A DNA stretch of 7,439 bases from an uncultured Gemmatimonadales bacterium (GTDB lineage: Bacteria > Gemmatimonadota > Gemmatimonadetes > Longimicrobiales > Gaopeijiaceae), in contig CALJLC010000015.1 of the NCBI GenBank assembly GCA_937982605.1, positions 1-7,439 of the forward strand, written 5' to 3'. The notes below the pieces were generated by a model, which had not been told where the DNA came from, ran no database searches, and worked only from the letters and a program-made list of their open reading frames with translations. Of the stretch, positions 6,047-7,439 are shown in pieces. The stretch's first letter is position 1. Every line of letters starts with the position of its first letter. The position numbers were made by a program, and so were the translations under genes.

Positions 6047-6930
6047 TCGACGCGCGGACCGCGTGGACGCTCGTCATGGCGACGCGCGCCGCCGTCGACG
6101 CGGACGCCGCCGGGGCGGACGCCGGAGGGGCGGACGGTGCGCGGGCCGGCCGACGACGACCCGTCGGCGTCGAGGCGGGGGGCGTGCGCCTCGACGTCGA
6201 GCCCGACGGCGGCTGGCGTCTCGACGTCGACGCCGACGAAGAGGCCCGTCGGGTCCTCGACCTGTACCTGCCGCTCGTCGCGTGCCCCACGCTCGTGATC
6301 GGTCAGCTCGCGCAGAGCCTGGACGGGCGCATCGCCACCGAGACGGGCGCGTCGCACTACGTGAGCGGGCCGGAGGACATCGAGCGCCTCCACCGGCTCC
6401 GTGCCATCGTCGACGCCGTGGTGGTGGGCGCGGGCACGGTCGACGCCGACGATCCTCGTCTCACGGTACGCGAGGCCGAGGGAGAGAACCCGGTCCGGGT
6501 CGTGATCGACCCGGAGGCCCGACTCGATCCGCAGCGGCGCATCTTCCACGACGGGGAGGCCCGCACGGTCCTCGTCCGACGCGCGCCCCCCGAGATGACG
6601 CGGGCCCGCTCGTTCGGGGACGAGACCGTGGTGCCGTCGGCCGGTCAGGGGCTGCTCGACCTCGTCCAGCTCGTCGACGAGCTCCGCGCTCAGGGGCTCC
6701 GCCGCGTCCTGGTGGAGGGGGGCGGGATCACCGTGTCACGCTTCCTGGAGGCCGGGCTGCTCGACCGGCTGCACGTGACGGTCGCGCCGCTGCTCATCGG
6801 CTCGGGCAGACCGGGAATCACGCTCGCCCCGATCCGGAGCCTGACCGACGCGCTGCGCCCCCGGGCGCGGCACTTCACCCTCGGGGAGGACGTGCTCTTC
6901 GATCTCGAGCTCCGGCCGCGGAGGCGCTGA
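6043..6930 (+). CDS. RibD C-terminal-domain (DHFR-fold) reductase with N-terminal extension
   Basis: Residues 83-292 form a RibD_C domain, the NADPH-dependent reductase that converts the ribosylamino-pyrimidine of riboflavin synthesis to its ribitylamino form. Signatures are LAQSLDGRIA (89-98), GAGTVDADDPRLT (129-141), PVRVVIDP (150-157), VLVEGGGI (222-229) and LHVTVAPLLIGSG (243-255). The first 82 residues do not resemble the zinc deaminase domain of bifunctional RibD: no HxE or PCxxC pattern is present. They include a Gly/Ala/Asp-rich stretch with a short tandem repeat, then a possible helical segment RVLDLYLPLVACP (70-82). A standalone reductase of this type resembles archaeal ArfC, and the creatininase-family gene before it could be the matching ArfB. 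A role in another pteridine- or deazapurine-like pathway is equally open. The start GTG 6043 gives 295 aa; ATG 6076 would remove 11 residues. The 3' end overlaps the convergent gene by 56 bp. Confidence 0.88.
   Translation: MIDARTAWTLVMATRAAVDADAAGADAGGADGARAGRRRPVGVEAGGVRLDVEPDGGWRLDVDADEEARRVLDLYLPLVACPTLVIGQLAQSLDGRIATETGASHYVSGPEDIERLHRLRAIVDAVVVGAGTVDADDPRLTVREAEGENPVRVVIDPEARLDPQRRIFHDGEARTVLVRRAPPEMTRARSFGDETVVPSAGQGLLDLVQLVDELRAQGLRRVLVEGGGITVSRFLEAGLLDRLHVTVAPLLIGSGRPGITLAPIRSLTDALRPRARHFTLGEDVLFDLELRPRRR
6103..6132 (+). repeat. Two-copy 15-bp tandem repeat inside the RibD-like gene
   Basis: Two adjacent 15-bp units (6103-6117 and 6118-6132) differ at two positions and are followed by a further GAC. 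They encode DAAGA-DAGGA-D in the low-complexity part of the N-terminal extension. The repeat keeps the reading frame and probably arose by local slippage in G+C-rich DNA. Confidence 0.6.
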
Positions 6931-7439
6931 GCACGACCGCGCCGGGCAGCGTGGAGAGAAGGACGAGGCCGCCGTACGCCACCGAGATCGCCACGCCGTC
7001 CTCGGGGCCGAGGCCGACCGCGCCCCACAGCGCCGCGGCCGCCGCCTCGCGCACGCCCCATCCGGCGACGGTCACCGGGACGAGCATCGTCATGAGCACC
7101 GGCGCCACCAGCGGAGCGAGAACCGGAATCGGCGTTTCGATTCCGAGGGCGCGCGCCGCCACCAGGTAGATCCCGATGTAGCTCGCCACCGTGAGCGCCC
7201 CGGTTCCGAGCTGGACGGCGAGGGCGCCGTCGTCGAGCGCGGCCGCCCGCGCGTCGGCTCGGAAGCGCTCGAGGGCGCCCGGCCGGCCGTCGGCCGCGGT
7301 CGCCTCCGCGCCGTCGGCCGTCGGCCCCGACGCCAGGTCCGTGCCGGGAGGCGTGCGCAGGCGCACGGCGATCAGCCCCGCGGCGACCCCCGCGAGCGCC
7401 ACGACCCCGCCGGCCCGGACCGGAGCCGGGAGGCCGGCA
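6875..7439 (-). CDS. Flippase-like membrane protein (LPG synthase TM/AglD family), N-terminus cut by window edge
   Basis: The visible 187 residues are the C-terminal part of an integral membrane protein of the lysylphosphatidylglycerol-synthase transmembrane/UPF0104 (AglD-like) family. Hydrophobic segments lie at about 11-25, 72-95, 103-124, 128-142 and 147-172 of the fragment. The family signature is VPVTVAGWGVREAAAA (120-135), matching the usual P-x-x-x-G-x-G-x-R-E block, followed by a late helix with LPG. A long polar Ala/Asp/Gly-rich loop (about 28-70) separates the first two visible helices. Complete members usually have 300-350 residues, so the N-terminal half lies beyond the right edge. 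The frame is open to the edge, so the GTG at 7402 is probably an internal valine. Relatives are proposed to act on lipid-linked glycans or lipids; the function here is unknown. The last codons overlap the RibD-like gene on the other strand by 56 bp. Confidence 0.85.
   Translation of the reverse strand, partial: AGLPAPVRAGGVVALAGVAAGLIAVRLRTPPGTDLASGPTADGAEATAADGRPGALERFRADARAAALDDGALAVQLGTGALTVASYIGIYLVAARALGIETPIPVLAPLVAPVLMTMLVPVTVAGWGVREAAAAALWGAVGLGPEDGVAISVAYGGLVLLSTLPGAVVLSASAAGARDRRARPPRG

Noticed and set aside
7403..7439. GTG 7402 as the true start of the flippase-like gene
   Set aside because: The upstream codons remain open to the window edge and read like the preceding cytoplasmic loop. 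The family needs another 120-160 residues before this point, so the gene is treated as truncated.
1..7439. Mobile elements, CRISPR arrays, tRNA or rRNA genes, toxin-antitoxin or defence genes
   Set aside because: I saw no matching repeats, cloverleaf-like segments or gene signatures. Composition is uniform and every stretch is covered by ordinary coding sequence.

Overview
The window is very G+C-rich (clearly above two thirds by eye) and coding almost end to end. It holds seven genes with gaps of 27 bp or less between them, so there is no gene-free stretch to describe. The presence of osmoregulated periplasmic glucan (OPG) genes, one with a lipoprotein signal, points to a Gram-negative, diderm bacterium. 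The base composition and the tight, overlapping layout would fit a high-GC lineage such as Gemmatimonadota, Myxococcota or a high-GC proteobacterium. I cannot place it more precisely from this sequence.

Left region (1-2738, minus strand): opgG is followed by opgH, joined by a 4-bp GTGA stop/start overlap. opgH runs off the left edge. OpgH is the inner-membrane glucosyltransferase that builds the glucan backbone, and OpgG is its periplasmic glucan-processing partner. Here OpgG carries a lipobox and is probably a lipoprotein.

Middle and right (2766-6930, plus strand): four genes start only 27 bp from opgG and read the other way. They encode (1) a five-helix membrane protein with an extracytoplasmic sulfatase/alkaline-phosphatase-fold domain resembling LtaS/OpgB phosphoglycerol transferases, (2) an FkbM-family methyltransferase, (3) a creatininase-family metallo-amidohydrolase and (4) a RibD C-terminal-domain reductase with an unusual N-terminal extension. 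Overlaps of 8 and 4 bp and a 16-bp gap indicate one operon. The first gene could decorate the glucan made by OpgG/OpgH, as OpgB does in enterobacteria.

The creatininase/RibD pair matches, at the family level, the two consecutive enzymes ArfB (formamide hydrolase) and ArfC (reductase) of the archaeal riboflavin/F420 route. This suggests processing of a GTP-derived pyrimidine or a related compound. It is the most interesting point in the window, and it remains an inference.

Right edge (6875-7439, minus strand): the C-terminal half of a flippase-like (lysylphosphatidylglycerol synthase transmembrane/AglD-type) membrane protein converges on the reductase gene and overlaps its 3' end by 56 bp. 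No RNA genes, CRISPR arrays, insertion sequences or convincing terminators were seen.
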